Shown here: one piece after another, positions 23,813 to 36,930 of the stretch
How positions within the stretch are numbered: position 1 is the first letter of the stretch
How the letters are laid out: each line of letters begins with the position of its first letter
Assembly: GCF_963678635.1 (NCBI RefSeq)
Contig: NC_087066.1
Coordinates: 30,633,301-30,697,300 of the forward strand
Reading direction: 5' to 3'
DNA from: Symsagittifera roscoffensis
Lineage: Eukaryota; Xenacoelomorpha; Acoela; Convolutidae
Length of the DNA stretch: 64,000 bases
Translations under genes and position numbers: made by a program
Notes under the pieces: model-generated
Seen by the model: only the letters and a program-made list of their open reading frames with translations
The model's database searches: none
Told to the model about the DNA's origin: nothing

Positions 23813-24522
23813 TAAACTGTGATTTTTTCATTATTGTTTCATCTTTTGTTTCATGTTCTGTTTCATCTTTTGTTTCACGTTATGTTTCATCTTTTGTTTC
23901 ATGTTATGTTTCATCTTTTGTTTCATGTTATGTTTCATCTTTGTTTCATCTCGAGTGGTAATTGTTTCATGATATGTTTCATACAATGTTTCATCTTTGT
24001 TTCATCTCGAGTGGTAATTGTTTCATGTTATGTTTCATCCAATGCTTCATCTTTCGTGGTAATTGTTTCATTTTAACGAAATTTAGTTTAATCTTTCTTG
24101 TTGTTTCATCTCAGAGAAGAACTTTCTGCCTTAAAAATTTAGGCCGGGGGAAGAACTTCTCTGTTTTAGGGGGAACAATGGGGGAAAAGAAAAAAGAAAG
24201 GGGGAAGAAAAGAAGTCAGGACTAAGTAAAGATTGCTGTTTTCATTCATATTGTTCCGCAGCTAGAATAATGACATCGCAGAATGTTCTAGAATTTTTGA
24301 CTAATCTCTTCTGTTTTGATTTCGCTCCCTTTTCTAATTAAATCCACACTTATTTAGGTTGAATGGAAACGTGTTTTACATCATCTGAAAGCTATTAACA
24401 TGATTAATTTACTGAACAAGTTAAAAAGAGCAAGGAAAGAATTAATTTTATAATAACTAAGCAAAAAAGACTCAGCTTTTTTCAGTTTTGTAACAGAAAA
24501 CAAAGAAACAGGCCTAAATAAC

Positions 24523-25080
24523 TTGGTTTTCGCTCCGGTCGAGCTTAACAAACTGTATCTAAAACATATCAAATCACATGATTACGGACATTTAGCGAGT
24601 GAGTACCTTGAGTGCACCGATTGCAAAGGAACTTTCCAGACATGGGATCATCGTTTGGTTTCCCAGCTAGCAGACCATGTGGCAGCTCGTTTTCCCTGCA
24701 TACTGACACATACGTTTGCATGTGACAAATCAATTGTCATTGCAATGCGAAGTCGAACACTTGGCAAATCAAATGCGAGCGTTATGAGGAGAATTGAAGA
24801 ATACCATAACGAAGGCTCCATAAAAGGACACCTACAGTATCTGGGCGACTATGAAAGCTATCGATCCCATCGAAAGGAATTTCGTTTAGACGTCGCCGAG
24901 TGCCGACCACCGCCTCCTCGTCAAATGGTTGCTAGTCCTAAATGGCTTCTGGCGACATACGTCCGGGATATGTATGTGCGTCTAGAAGGTTTGAAAAGCA
25001 AACTTACTGATGTCTACGGAGAAATCCCGAAGGTGGATTCAACAAAAAAAACTCGCAAAAAAGCTCAGCGTAAACTGTAA
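24523..25080 (+). pseudogene. DUF6729-like gene copy U4, doubly truncated, chimeric open frame
   Basis: A second deletion removes everything from the unit head to the middle of the Cys-rich core. Head sequence ending near 24590 (cacatgattacggacat) is joined to ttagcgagtgagtacc. The join is in frame, leaving 185 codons that read from non-coding head sequence into LASEYLECTDCKG and end after TKKTRKKAQRKL. The nominal first codon is TTG, not ATG, so translation is doubtful. The 3' truncation is the one seen in U3. Confidence 0.7.
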
Positions 25081-26130
25081 TTTTTTCATTATTGTTACAT
25101 CTTTTGTTTCATGTTCTGTTTCATCTTTGTTTCATCTTTTGTTTCATGTTATGTTTCATCTTTTGTTTCATGTTAAGTTTCATCTTTTGTTTCATGTTAT
25201 GTTTCATCTTTGTTTCATCTCGAGTGGTAATTGTTTCATGATATGTTTCATACAAAGTTTCATCTCGAGTGGTAATTGTTTCATGTTATGTTTCATGCGA
25301 TCCTTCATGTTTCGTGGTAATTGTTTCATTTTAACGAAATTTAGTTTAATCTTACTTGTTGTTTCATCACAGAGAAGAACTTTCTGCCTTAAAAATTTAG
25401 GCCGGGGGAAGAACTTCTCTGTTTTAGGGGGAACAATGGGGGAAAAGAAAAAAGAAAGGGGGAAGAAAAGAAGTTAGGACTAAGTAAAGATTGCTGTTTT
25501 CATTCATATTGTTCCGCAGCTAGAATAATGACATCGCAGAATGTTCTAGAATTTTTGACGAATCTCTTCTGTTTTGATTTCGCTCCCTTTTCTAATTAAA
25601 TCCACACTTATTTTGGTTGAATGGAAACGTGTTTTACATCATCTGAAAGCTATTAACCTGATTAATTTACTAAACAAGTTAAAAAGAGCAAGGAAAGAAT
25701 TAATTTTATATAAACTAAGCAAAAAAGACTCAGCTTTTTCCAGTTTTGTAACAGAAAACAAAGAAAAAGGCCTAAATAACTTGGTTTTTGCTCCGGTCGA
25801 GCTTAATAAACTGTATCTAAAACATATCAAATCACATCATTACGGACATTACAGAGCCAAAAGAGTGTTGAATGCCTTTTAAAAGTCTTAGTTTTCAACA
25901 ATTTGATTTTTCTTCGAATTTGAACTTTGAATTTGATCTGATCAACCGAAACAAAAACCAAAAACGTTCACACCCCCCCCCCCAGTTCTGAATGCAAGTA
26001 GAATTGCGACCCGAAATTAGCATAAAAGAAAGCAAAAAGACTTCTCTAAACAGAGAAAACTAAAAATTGATCTGAATAGGTAGTAAAGCAAGTTAAATTG
26101 AAACTTCGTATCAATTCAAAATTAACAACA

Positions 26131-27964
26131 ATGCCAAATGACGCCAAATCGAAAGAAACTTGGATCACAGATCTACGAAAATTCGCCAATGGCACGCCTT
26201 TTATTAGAGGGCAAACTCCTCGGCCCTTGACGTGGGCGGGCGCTGAAGTAAAAAAAACTAAGAAATGCGCTCTGTCATCGGGAATCACAACTTCTCGCAA
26301 TATGGAGCCAAGAAGATGCGTTTGCTGGTATCACAGTACCCCGACTAAAAAATTGCCGACAGCTTCCACATCCGCTACAGGTAATAAACACGTTCTTAGT
26401 GACTCTAAACTGAGCTTAAACTCGCGTGATTGTCTGCCAAAAGGTTGGCTTGCTACCATTGATCCTATAGATCAAGAATGGATAGGAAAATCGCTTTTCA
26501 CTCATGAAAAAAAAACTCGTCAGGTTGCTTAATTTGTAATGGTATCAACTTCAGCCGAGGCATCGGGGTTTCCCCCAGCCGGAATATTTTTTCGGTAGAC
26601 GCCTTTTCCTCTGGGCACCTTACCGAAAGTGGCAAGTGCAGTTCAAGTGTCCAAGGAGCCCCAAGAAAATAGCAGGAAACGGGCCATATAACAGAGTGCG
26701 GACTGTGCTAGACCTGAAAAGCGCGTATTATTTAGCGAGTGAGTACCTTGAGTGCACCGATTGCAAAGGAACATTCCAGACATGGGATCATCGTTTGGTT
26801 TCCCAGCTAGCAAACCATATGGCAGCTCGTTTTCTCTGCATACTGACACATAAGTTTGCATGTGACAAATCAATTGTCATTGCAATGCGAAGTCGAACAC
26901 TTGGCAACTCAAGTGCGAGCGTTATGAGGCGAATTGAAGAATAGCATTGAAGAATACCCTAAATGGACACCTACAGTATCTGGGCGACTATGAAAGCTAT
27001 CGATCCCATCGAAAGGAACTTCGTTTAGACGTCGCCGAGTGCCGACCACCGCCTCCTCGTCAAATGGTTGCTAGTCCTAAATGGCTTCTGGCGACATACG
27101 TCCGGGATTGTATGTGCGTCTAGAAGGTTTGAAAAGCAAACTTACTGATGTCTACGGAGAAATTTTGAAGATGGATTCAACCAAAAAAACTCGCAAAAAA
27201 ACTCAGCGGAAAATGCAAGCAATCAGCTGCTTGGGTTACTAACGTTGGAAATGAACACGGACAAGTACTCATTTCAGTCTTTACTGAATCGGAATCGACG
27301 GATGGTCTTCATGAAATGGCCAAAGGGTTGACTCAGAGATACCAGAAGGCCAAAGTAGAGCCACCAAACGTCTTGTATGTTGACCGAGGATGCTGTACAT
27401 CAACCAGCATGCCAAGCTCCATCAAACAGTTGTTCTCAAATCTGCCCAATCTGGTGCTAAGAATGGACATCTACCATTTCATGCGGAGGATTGCAGGTGG
27501 ATGTACCAGTGAAAGCCACCCTCTATATGGGTGCTTCTTGGCGAGCTTATCATTCTCGATTTACGAGTGGGACCCGAGTGATCTGGATGCCCTCTATAAA
27601 GCGAAGAAGGAAGATTTTGTACAGAATGGCGGAACAAACGCGGACAACTATGACCCGGAAAAAGCATGTGACGAAACAAGAATTGGCGCGACACTGCCGA
27701 CGCACTACTAGGAACTCAGAGGAAATGAAAGAGGTCATATCACAGCTACTAGAAACTTTCAAAAGCGCAAGAGACTCATTAGGTGCTCCGCTTCCACGTC
27801 CTGAAATTGATACAATTTGGAAAGAGCAAGTGAAACATTGTAATTGCATTAGTGACCCTGAGAGTGTTAAGTTGCATCTGATTGTGCGAACACTACAAAA
27901 AGGCGACACGCAGCTTCCTATCTACAGGTGTGCGAGAAGTTCAAAGCTTGCTAGACTCTATTGA
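26131..27964 (+). pseudogene. DUF6729-like gene copy U5
   Basis: This copy lacks the hairpin insertion, and an extra base near 26336 puts the N-terminal MPNDAK part and the following PTASTSATGN stretch in one frame (26131-26532). That frame then ends at a TAA at 26530-26532. A TAG at 26942-26944 follows, next to a small deletion/duplication (agcattgaagaatacc). A base is lost near 27108 in gggattgtatgtg and one is gained in the A-run at 27658-27662. The 3' open pieces are 27316-27711 and the overlapping frame to 27964. It is nearly identical to U6. Confidence 0.75.
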
Positions 27965-29056
27965 TATAGAAAATGTTTTCAACAGCGATTCCGATTCATA
28001 AACTGTAATTTTTTCATTATTCTTTCATCTTTTGTTTCATGTTCTGTTTCATCTTTTGTTTCATGCTATGTTTCATCTTTTGTTTCATGTTGTGTTTCAT
28101 CTTTTGTTTCGTTTTATGTTTCATCTTTGTTTCATCTCGAGTGGTAATTGTTTCATGATAAGTTTCATGCAAAGTTTCATCTTTGTTTCATCTCGAGTGG
28201 TAATTGTTTCATGTTATGTTTCATGCAATGTTTCATGTTGCGTGGTAATTGTTTCATTTTAACGAAATTTAGTTTAATCTTACTTGTTGTTTCATCACAG
28301 AGAAGAACTTTCTGCCTTAAAAATTTAGGCCGGGGGAAGAACTTCTCTGTTTTAGGGGGAACAATGGGGGAAAAGAAAAAAGAAAGGGGGAAGAAAAGAA
28401 GTTAGGACTAAGTAAAGATTGCTGTTTTCATTCATATTGTTCCGCAGCTAGAATAATGACATCGCAGAATGTTCTAGAATTTTTGACGAATCTCTTCTGT
28501 TTTGATTTCGCTCCCTTTTCTAATTAAATCCACACTTATTTTGGTTGAATGGAAACGTGTTTTACATCATCTGAAAGCTATTAACCTGATTAATTTACAA
28601 AACAAGTTAAAAAGGGAAAGGAAAGAATTAATTTTATATAAACTAAGCAAAAAAGACTCAGCTTTTTCCAGTTTTGTAACAGAAAACAAAGAAACAGGCC
28701 TAAATAACTTGGTTTTTGCTCCGGTCGAGCTTAATAAACTGTATCTAAAACATATCAAATCACATCATTACGGACATTACAGAGCCAAAAGAGTGTTGAA
28801 TGCCTTTTAAAAGTCTTAGTTTTCAACAATTTGATTTTTCTTCGAATTTGAACTTTGAATTTGATCTGATCAACCGAAACAAAAACCAAAAACGTTCACA
28901 CCCCCCCCCAGTTCTGAATGCAAGTAGAATTGCGACCCGAAATTAGCATAAAAGAAAGCAAAAAGACTTCTCTAAACAGAGAAAACTAAAAATTGATCTG
29001 AATAGGTAGTAAAGCAAGTTAAATTGAAACTTCGTATCAATTCAAAATTAACAACA

Positions 29057-30890
29057 ATGCCAAATGACGCCAAATCGAAAGAAACTTGGATCACAGATCT
29101 ACGAAAATTCGCCAATGGCACGCCTTTTACTAGAGGGCAAACTCCTCGGCCCTTGACGTGGGCGGGCGCTGAAGTAAAAAAAACTAAGAAATGCGCTCTG
29201 TCATCGGGAATCACAACTTCTCGCAATATGGAGCCAAGAAGATGCGTTTGCTGGTATCACAGTACCCCGACTAAAAAAATGCCGACAGCTTCCACATCCG
29301 CTACAGGTAATAAACACGTTCTTAGTGACTCTAAACTGAGCTTAAACTCGCGTGATTGTCTGCCAAAAGGTTGGCTTGCTACCATTGATCCTATAGATCA
29401 AGAATGGATAGGAAAATCGCTTTTCACTCATGAAAAAAAAACTCGTCAGGTTGCTTAATTTGTAATGGTATCAACTTCAGCCGAGGCATCGGGGTTTCCC
29501 CCAGCCGGAATATTTTTTCGGTAGACGCCTTTTCCTCTGGGCACCTTACCGAAAGTGGCAAGTGCAGTTCAAGTGTCCAAGGAGCCCCAAGAAAATAGCA
29601 GGAAACGGGCCATATAACAGAGTGCGGACTGTGCTAGACCTGAAAAGCGCGTATTATTTAGCGAGTGAGTACCTTGAGTGCACCGATTGCAAAGGAACAT
29701 TCCAGACATGGGATCATCGTTTGGTTTCCCAGCTAGCAAACCATATGGCAGCTCGTTTTCTCTGCATACTGACACATAAGTTTGCATGTGACAAATCAAT
29801 TGTCATTGCAATGCGAAGTCGAACACTTGGCAACTCAAGTGCGAGCGTTATGAGGCGAATTGAAGAATAGCATTGAAGAATACCCTAAATGGACACCTAC
29901 AGTATCTGGGCGACTATGAAAGCTATCGATCCCATCGAAAGGAACTTCGTTTAGACGTCGCCGAGTGCCGACCACCGCCTCCTCGTCAAATGGTTGCTAG
30001 TCCTAAATGGCTTCTGGCGACATACGTCCGGGATTGTATGTGCGTCTAGAAGGTTTGAAAAGCAAACTTACTGATGTCTACGGAGAAATCTTGAAGATGG
30101 ATTCAACCAAAAAAACTCGCAAAAAAACTCAGCGGAAAATGCAAGCAATCAGCTGCTTGGGTTACTAACGTTGGAAATGAACACGGACAAGTACTCATTT
30201 CAGTCTTTACTGAATCGGAATCGACGGATGGTCTTCATGAAATGGCCAAAGGGTTGACTCAGAGATACCAGAAGGCCAAAGTAGAGCCACCAAACGTCTT
30301 GTATGTTGACCGAGGATGCTGTACATCAACCAGCATGCCAAGCTCCATCAAACAGTTGTTCTCAAATCTGCCCAATCTGGTGCTAAGAATGGACATCTAC
30401 CATTTCATGCGGAGGATTGCAGGTGGATGTACCAGAGAAAGCCACCCTCTATATGGGTGCTTCTTGGTGAGCTTATCATTCTCGATTTACGAGTGGGACC
30501 CGAGTGATCTGGATGCCCTCTATAAAGCGAAGAAGGAAGATTTTGTACAGAATGGCGGAACAAACGCGGACAACTATGACCCGGAAAAAGCATGTGACGA
30601 AACAAGAATTGGCGCGACACTGCCGACGCACTACTAGGAACTCAGAGGAAATGAAAGAGGTCATATCACAGCTACTAGAAACTTTCAAAAGCGCAAGAGA
30701 CTCATTAGGTGCTCCGCTTCCACGTCCTGAAATTGATACAATTTGGAAAGAGCAAGTGAAACATTGTAATTGCATTAGTGACCCTGAGAGTGTTAAATTG
30801 CATCTGATTGTGCGAACACTACAAAAAGGCGACACGCAGCTTCCTATCTACAGGTGTGCGAGAAGTTCAAAGCTTGCTAGACTCTATTGA
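29057..30890 (+). pseudogene. DUF6729-like gene copy U6
   Basis: Offset from U5 is exactly 2926 bp at both start and end. It shares every disabling change of U5 (in-frame TAA at 29456-29458, TAG at 29868-29870, base loss in gggattgtatgtg, extra A before GCATGTGAC). Only scattered substitutions separate them, for example ACC AGT versus ACC AGA near 30433. The duplication that made U5/U6 therefore copied an already dead gene. Confidence 0.75.
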
Positions 30891-31899
30891 TATAGAAAAT
30901 GTTTTCAACAGCGATTCCGATTCATTAACTGTAATTTTTTCATTATTCTTTCATCTTTTGTTTCATGTTCTGTTTCATCTTTTGTTTCATGCTATGTTTC
31001 ATCTTTTGTTTCATGTTGTGTTTCATCTTTTGTTTCGTGTTATGTTTCATCTTTGTTTCATCTCGAGTGGTAATTGTTTCATGATAAGTTTCATGCAAAG
31101 TTTCATCTTTGTTTCATCTCGAGTGGTAATTGTTTCATGTTATGTTTCATGCAATGTTTCATCTTGCGTGGTAATTGTTTCATCTTAACGAAATTTAGTT
31201 TCATCTTTCTTGTTGTTTCATCACAGAGAAGAACTGTCTGCCTTAAAAATTTAGGCCGGGGGAAGAACTTCCCTGTTTTAGGGGGGAAGAAAGGGGGAAA
31301 AGAAAAAAGGAAAGGGGGAAGAAAAGAAGTCAGGACTAAGTAAAGATTGCTGTTTTCATTCATATTGTTCCGCAGCTAGAATAATGACATCGCAGAATGT
31401 TCTAGAACTTTTTACTAATCTCTGCTGTTTTGATTTCTCTCCCTTTTCTAATTAAATCCACACTTATTTTGGTTGAATGGAAACGTGTTTTACATCATAT
31501 GAAAGCTATTAACCTGCCTAATTTACTGAACATGTTAAAAAGAGCAAGGAAAGAACTAATTTTACATTAACTAAGCAAAAAAATGTATCTAAAACATATC
31601 AAATCACATCACTACGTACATTACAGAGCCAAAAGAGAGTTGAATGCCTTCTTAAAGTCTTAGTTTTTAACAATATGATTTTTCCTTCGAATTTGAACTT
31701 TGAATTTGATCTGATCAACCGAAGCAAAAGCCAAAAACGTTCACACCCCCCAGTTCTGAATGCATGTAGATTTGCGACCCAAAATTAGCATAAAGGAAAG
31801 CAAAAAGCCTTCTCTAAACAGGAGAAAACTAAAAATTGATCTGAAAAGGTAGTAAAGCAGGTTAAATTCAAAGTTCAAATCAATTCAAAGTTAACAACA

Positions 31900-33747
31900 A
31901 TGCCAAATGACGCCAAATCGAAAGAAACGTGGATCACAGATCTACGAAAATTCGCCAATGGCACGCCTTTTACTAGAGGGCAAACTCCTCGGCCCTTCTA
32001 CTTCAGCGCCCGACGTGGGCGGGCGCTGAAGTAGAAAAAACTAAGGAATGCGCTCTGTCCTCGGGAATCACAACGTCTCGCAATATGGAGCCAAGAAGAT
32101 GCGTTTGCGGATATCACAGTCCCCGACTAAAAATGTGCCGACAGCTTCCACATCCGCTACAGGTAATAAACCCGTTCTTAGTGACTCTAAACTGAGCGAA
32201 AACTTGCGTGATCGTCTGCCAAAAGGTTCGCTTGATACCATTGATCCTATAGATCAAGAATGGATAGGAAAATCGCTTTTCACTCAAGAAAAAAAACTCG
32301 TCAGCTCGATTAATTTGTGGTGGTATCCACCTCAGCCAATGCATCGGGGTTTCCGCCAGCCGGTATATTATTTCGGTAGACGCCTTTTCCTCTGGGCGCC
32401 TTACCAAATGTGGCAAGTGCAGTTCAAGTGTCCAAGGTGCCCCAAGAAACTAGCAGGAAAAGGGCTATATAACAGAGTGCGGACTGTGCTAGACCTGAAA
32501 AGCGCGTACTATTTAGCGAGTGAGTACCTTGAGAGCACCGATTGCAAAGGAACTCTCCAGACATGGGATCATCGTTTGGTTTCCCAGCTAGCAAACCATG
32601 TGGCAGCTCGTTTTCCCTGCATACTGACAAATTAAGTTTGCATGTGACAAATCAATTGTCATTGCAATGCGAAGTCGAACACTTGGCAACTCAAATGCGA
32701 GCGTTATGAGGAGAATTGAAGAATACCATAACGACGGCTCCCTAAAAGGACACCTACAGTATCTGGGCGACTATGAAAGCTATCGATCCCATCGAAAGGA
32801 ACTTCGTTTAGACGTCGCCGAGTGCCGACCACCGCCTCCTCTTCAAATGGTTGCTGGTCCTAAATGGCTTCTGGCGACATACGTCCGGGATATGTATGTG
32901 CGTCTAGAAGGTTTGAAAAGCAAACTTACTGATGTCTAGGGAGAAATCCTGAAGATGGATTCAACCAAAAAACTCGCAAAAAAGCTAAGCGGAAAATGCA
33001 AGCAATCAGCTGCTTGGGTTACTAACATTGGAAATGAACACGGACAGGTACTAATTTCAGTCTTTACTGAACCAGAATCGACGGATGGTCTTCATTAAAT
33101 GGCCAAAGGGTTGACTCAGAGATACCAGAAGGCCAAAGTAGAGCAACCAAAAGTCTTGTATGTTGACCGAGGATGCTGTACATCAACCAGCATGCCAAGC
33201 TCCATCAAACAGTTGTTCTCAAATCTGCCCAATCTGGTGCTAAGAATGGACATCTACCATTTCATGCGGAGGATTGCAGGTGGATGTACCAGTGAAAGCC
33301 ACCCTCTATATGGGTGCTTCTTGGCGAGCTTATCATTCTCGATTTACGAGTGGGACCCGAGTGATCTGAATGCCCTCTATAAAGCGAAGAAGGAAGATTT
33401 TGTACAGAATGGCGGAACAAACGCGGACAACTATGACCCGGAAAAAGCATGTGACGAAACAAGAATTGGCGCGACACTGCCGACGCACTACTAGGAACTC
33501 AGAGGAAATGAAAGAGGTCATATCACAGCTACTAGAAACTTTCAAAAGCGCAAGAGACTCATTAGGTGCTCCGCTTCCACGTCCTGAAATTGATACAATT
33601 TGGAAGGAGCAAGTGAAACATTGTAATTGCATTAGTGACCCTGAGAGTGTTAAGTTGCATCTGATTGTGCGAACACTACAAAAAGGCGACACGCAGCTTC
33701 CTATCTACAGGTGTGCGAGAAGTTCAAAGCTTGCTAGACTCTATTGA
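31900..33747 (+). pseudogene. DUF6729-like gene copy U7
   Basis: It has the hairpin insertion at 31996-32036, an open stretch 32048-32635 covering the Cys-rich core (one core Cys changed: YLESTDCKG), a TAA at 32633-32635 and a TAG at 32937-32939. It shares the TAA at 33096-33098 with U1. Its 3' part carries the U5/U6-type changes (single-codon loss at MDIYHF, extra A before GCATGTGAC). The 5' part resembles U8 and the 3' part resembles U5/U6, so the copy is a mosaic. Confidence 0.75.
31996..32036. repeat. Perfect 17-bp hairpin in array unit U7
   Basis: Identical arms and loop to the U2 hairpin; both arms remain uncorrupted. Confidence 0.88.
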
Positions 33748-34756
33748 TATAGAAAATGTTTTCAACAGCGATTCCGATTCATAAACTGTAATTTTTTCAT
33801 TATTCTTTCGTCTTTTGTTTCATGTTCTGTTTCATCTTTTGTTTCATGCTATGTTTCATCTTTTGTTTCATGTTGTGTTTCATCTTTTGTTTCGTGTTAT
33901 GTTTCATCTTTGTTTCATCTCGAGTGGTAATTGTTTCATGATAAGTTTCATGCAAAGTTTCATCTTTGTTTCATCTCGAGTGGTAATTGTTTCATGTTAT
34001 GTTTCATGCAATGTTTCATCTTGCGTGGTAATTGTTTCATCTTAACGAAATTTAGTTTCATCTTTCTTGTTGTTTCATCACAGAGAAGAACTGTCTGCCT
34101 TAAAAATTTAGGCCGGGGGAAGAACTTCCCTGTTTTAGGGGGGAAGAAAGGGGGAAAAGAAAAAAGGAAAGGGGGAAGAAAAGAAGTCAGGACTAAGTAA
34201 AGATTGCTGTTTTCATTCATATTGTTCCGCAGCTAGAATAATGACATCGCAGAATGTTCTAGAACTTTTTACTAATCTCTGCTGTTTTGATTTCTCTCCC
34301 TTTTCTAATTAAATCCACACTTATTTTGGTTGAATGGAAACGTGTTTTACATCATATGAAAGCTATTAACCTGCCTAATTTACTGAACATGTTAAAAAGA
34401 GCAAGGAAAGAACTAATTTTACATTAACTAAGCAAAAAAATGTATCTAAAACATATCAAATCACATCACTACGTACATTACAGAGCCAAAAGAGAGTTGA
34501 ATGCCTTCTTAAAGTCTTAGTTTTTAACAATATGATTTTTCCTTCGAATTTGAACTTTGAATTTGATCTGATCAACCGAAGCAAAAACCAAAAACGTTCA
34601 CACCCCCCAGTTCTGAATGCATGTAGATTTGCGACCCAAAATTAGCATAAAGGAAAGCAAAAAGCCTTCTCTAAACAGGAGAAAACTAAAAATTGATCTG
34701 AAAAGGTAGTAAAGCAGGTTAAATTCAAAGTTCAAATCAATTCAAAGTTAACAACA

Positions 34757-36580
34757 ATGCCAAATGACGCCAAATCGAAAGAAACGTGGATCACAGATCT
34801 ACGAAAATTCGCCAATGGCACGCCTTTTACTAGAGGGCAAACTCCTCGGCCCTTCTACTTCAGCGCCCGACGTGGGCGGGCGCTGAAGTAGAAAAAACTA
34901 AGAAATGCGCTCTGTCCTCGGGAATCACAACGTCTCGCAATATGGAGCCAAGAAGATGCGTTTGCGGATATCACAGTCCCCGACTAAAAATGTGCCGACA
35001 GCTTCCACATCCGCTACAGGTAATAAACCCGTTCTTAGTGACTCTAAACTGAGCGAAAACTTGCGTGATCGTCTGCCAAAAGGTTCGCTTGATACCATTG
35101 ATCCTATAGATCAAGAATGGATAGGAAAATCGCTTTTCACTCAAGAAAAAAAAACTCGTCAGCTCGATTAATTTGTGGTGGTATCCACCTCAGCCAATGC
35201 ATCGGGGTTTCCGCCAGCCGGTATATTATTTCGGTAGACGCCTTTTCCTCTGGGCGCCTTACCAAATGTGGCAAGTGCAGTTCAAGTGTCCAAGGTGCCC
35301 CAAGAAACTAGCAGGAAAAGGGCTATATAACAGAGTGCGGACTGTGCTAGACCTGAAAAGCGCGTACTATTTAGCGAGTGAGTACCTTGAGAGCACCGAT
35401 TGCAAAGGAACTCCCCAGACATGGGATCATCGTTTGGTTTCCCAGCTAGCAAACCATGTGGCAGCTCGTTTTCCCTGCATACTAACAAATTAAGTTTGCA
35501 TGTGACAAATCAATTGTCATTGCAATGCGAAGTCAAACACTTGGCAACTCAAATGCGAGCGTTATGAGGAGAATTGAAGAATACCATAACGACGGCTCCC
35601 TAAAAGGACACCTACAGTATCTGGGCGACTATGAAAGCTATCGATCCCATCGAAAGGAACTTCGTTTAGACGTCGCCGAGTGCCGACCACCGCCTCCTCT
35701 TCAAATGGTTGCTGGTCCTAAATGGCTTCTGGCGACATACGTCCGGGATATGTATGTGCGTCTAGAAGGTTTGAAAAGCAAACTTACTGATGTCTAGGGA
35801 GAAATCCTGAAGATGGATTCAACCAAAAAACTCGCAAAAAAGCTAAGCGGAAAATGCAAGCAATCAGCTGCTTGGGTTACTAACATTGGAAATGAACACG
35901 GACAGGTACTAATTTCAGTCTTTACTGAATCAGAATCGACGGATGGTCTTCATTAAATGGCCAAAGGGTTGACTCAGAGATACCAGAAGGCCAAAGTAGA
36001 GCAACCAAAAGTCTTGTATGTTGACCGAGGATGCTGTACATCAACCAGCATGCCAAGCTCCATCAAACAGTTGTTCTCAAATCTGCCCAATCTGGTGGTA
36101 AGAATGGACATCTACTACCATTTCATGCGGAGGATTGCACTATGTGGGTGCTTCTTGGTGAGCTTATAATTCTCGATTTACGAGTGGGACCCGAGTGATC
36201 TGGATGCCCTCTATAAAGCGAAGAAGGAAGATTTTGTACAGAATGGCGGAACAAACGCGGACAACTATGACCCGGAAAAGCATGTGACGAAACAAGAATA
36301 GGCGCGACACTGCCGACGCACTTCTAGGAACTCAGAGGAAATGAAAGAGGTCATATCACAGCTACTGGAAACTTTCAAAAGCGCAAGAGACTCATTAGGT
36401 GCTCCGCTTCTACGTCCTGAAATCGATGCAATTTGGAAAGAGCAAGTGAAACATTGCAATTGCATTAGTGACCCTGATAGTGTTAAGCTGTATCGGATTG
36501 TGCGAACACTACAAAAAGGCGACACGCAGCTTTCTGTCTACAGATGTGCGAGAAGTTCAAAGCTTGCTAGACTCTATTGA
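34757..36580 (+). pseudogene. DUF6729-like gene copy U8
   Basis: It shares with U7 the hairpin insertion (34853-34893), the YLESTDCKG change, the TAA at 35491-35493 and the TAG at 35795-35797. An extra A in the A-run near 35150 ends the first frame at 35171. It also has the TAA at 35954-35956, a deletion of about 30 bp near 36139 and a TAG near 36299. The following minisatellite is the last in the array; homology to other units ends near 36930. Confidence 0.75.
34853..34893. repeat. Perfect 17-bp hairpin in array unit U8
   Basis: Identical to the U7 hairpin. The hairpin is thus in U2, U3, U7 and U8 but not in U1, U5 or U6, a useful marker of unit ancestry. Confidence 0.88.
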
Positions 36581-36930
36581 TATAGAAATTGTTTTCAACA
36601 GCGATTCCGATTCATAAACTGTAATTTTTTCATTATTCTTTCATCTTTTGTTTCATGTTCTGTTTCATCTTTTGTTTCATGTTATGTTTCATCTTTTGTT
36701 TCATGTTATGTTTCATCTTTTGTTTCGTGTTATGTTTCATCTTTGTTTCATCTCGAGTGGTAATTGTTTCATGATATGTTTCATGCAATGTTTCATCTTT
36801 GTTTCATCTCGAGTGGTAATTGTTTCATGTTATGTTTCATGCAATGTTTCATCTTGCGCGGTAATTGTTTCATCTTAACGAAATTTAGTTTCATCTTTCT
36901 TGTTGTTTCATCACAGAGAAGAACTGTCTG

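Larger units (their letters stand above)
16031..36930 (+). repeat. Eight-unit head-to-tail array, about 2.9 kb per unit, of a DUF6729-type gene
   Basis: The shared marker aggactaagtaaagattg occurs near 16170, 19107, 22078, 24214, 25470, 28402, 31327 and 34185, defining units U1-U8. Spacings are 2937, 2971, 2136, 1256, 2932, 2925 and 2858 bp; U3 and U4 are internally deleted. Unit order is: a head of about 650 bp with a purine tract (gggggaaaagaaaaaag) and a C-run; a decayed DUF6729-like gene; then a TGTTTCAT-rich minisatellite at 18700-18970, 21655-21960, 23815-24110, 25085-25370, 28005-28300, 30930-31235, 33790-34075 and 36620-36915. U5/U6 form a near-identical pair, and U7/U8 another. The U1/U2 junction differs from the rest because both carry a cttgcaaatagcaatg head in place of the usual one. 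No terminal inverted repeats or target duplications were recognised at the array edges. Confidence 0.9.

Noticed and set aside
16526-33692. Minus-strand ORFs of about 76-156 codons repeated in each array unit
   Set aside because: They are the complement of the DUF6729-like coding region and recur only because the units recur.
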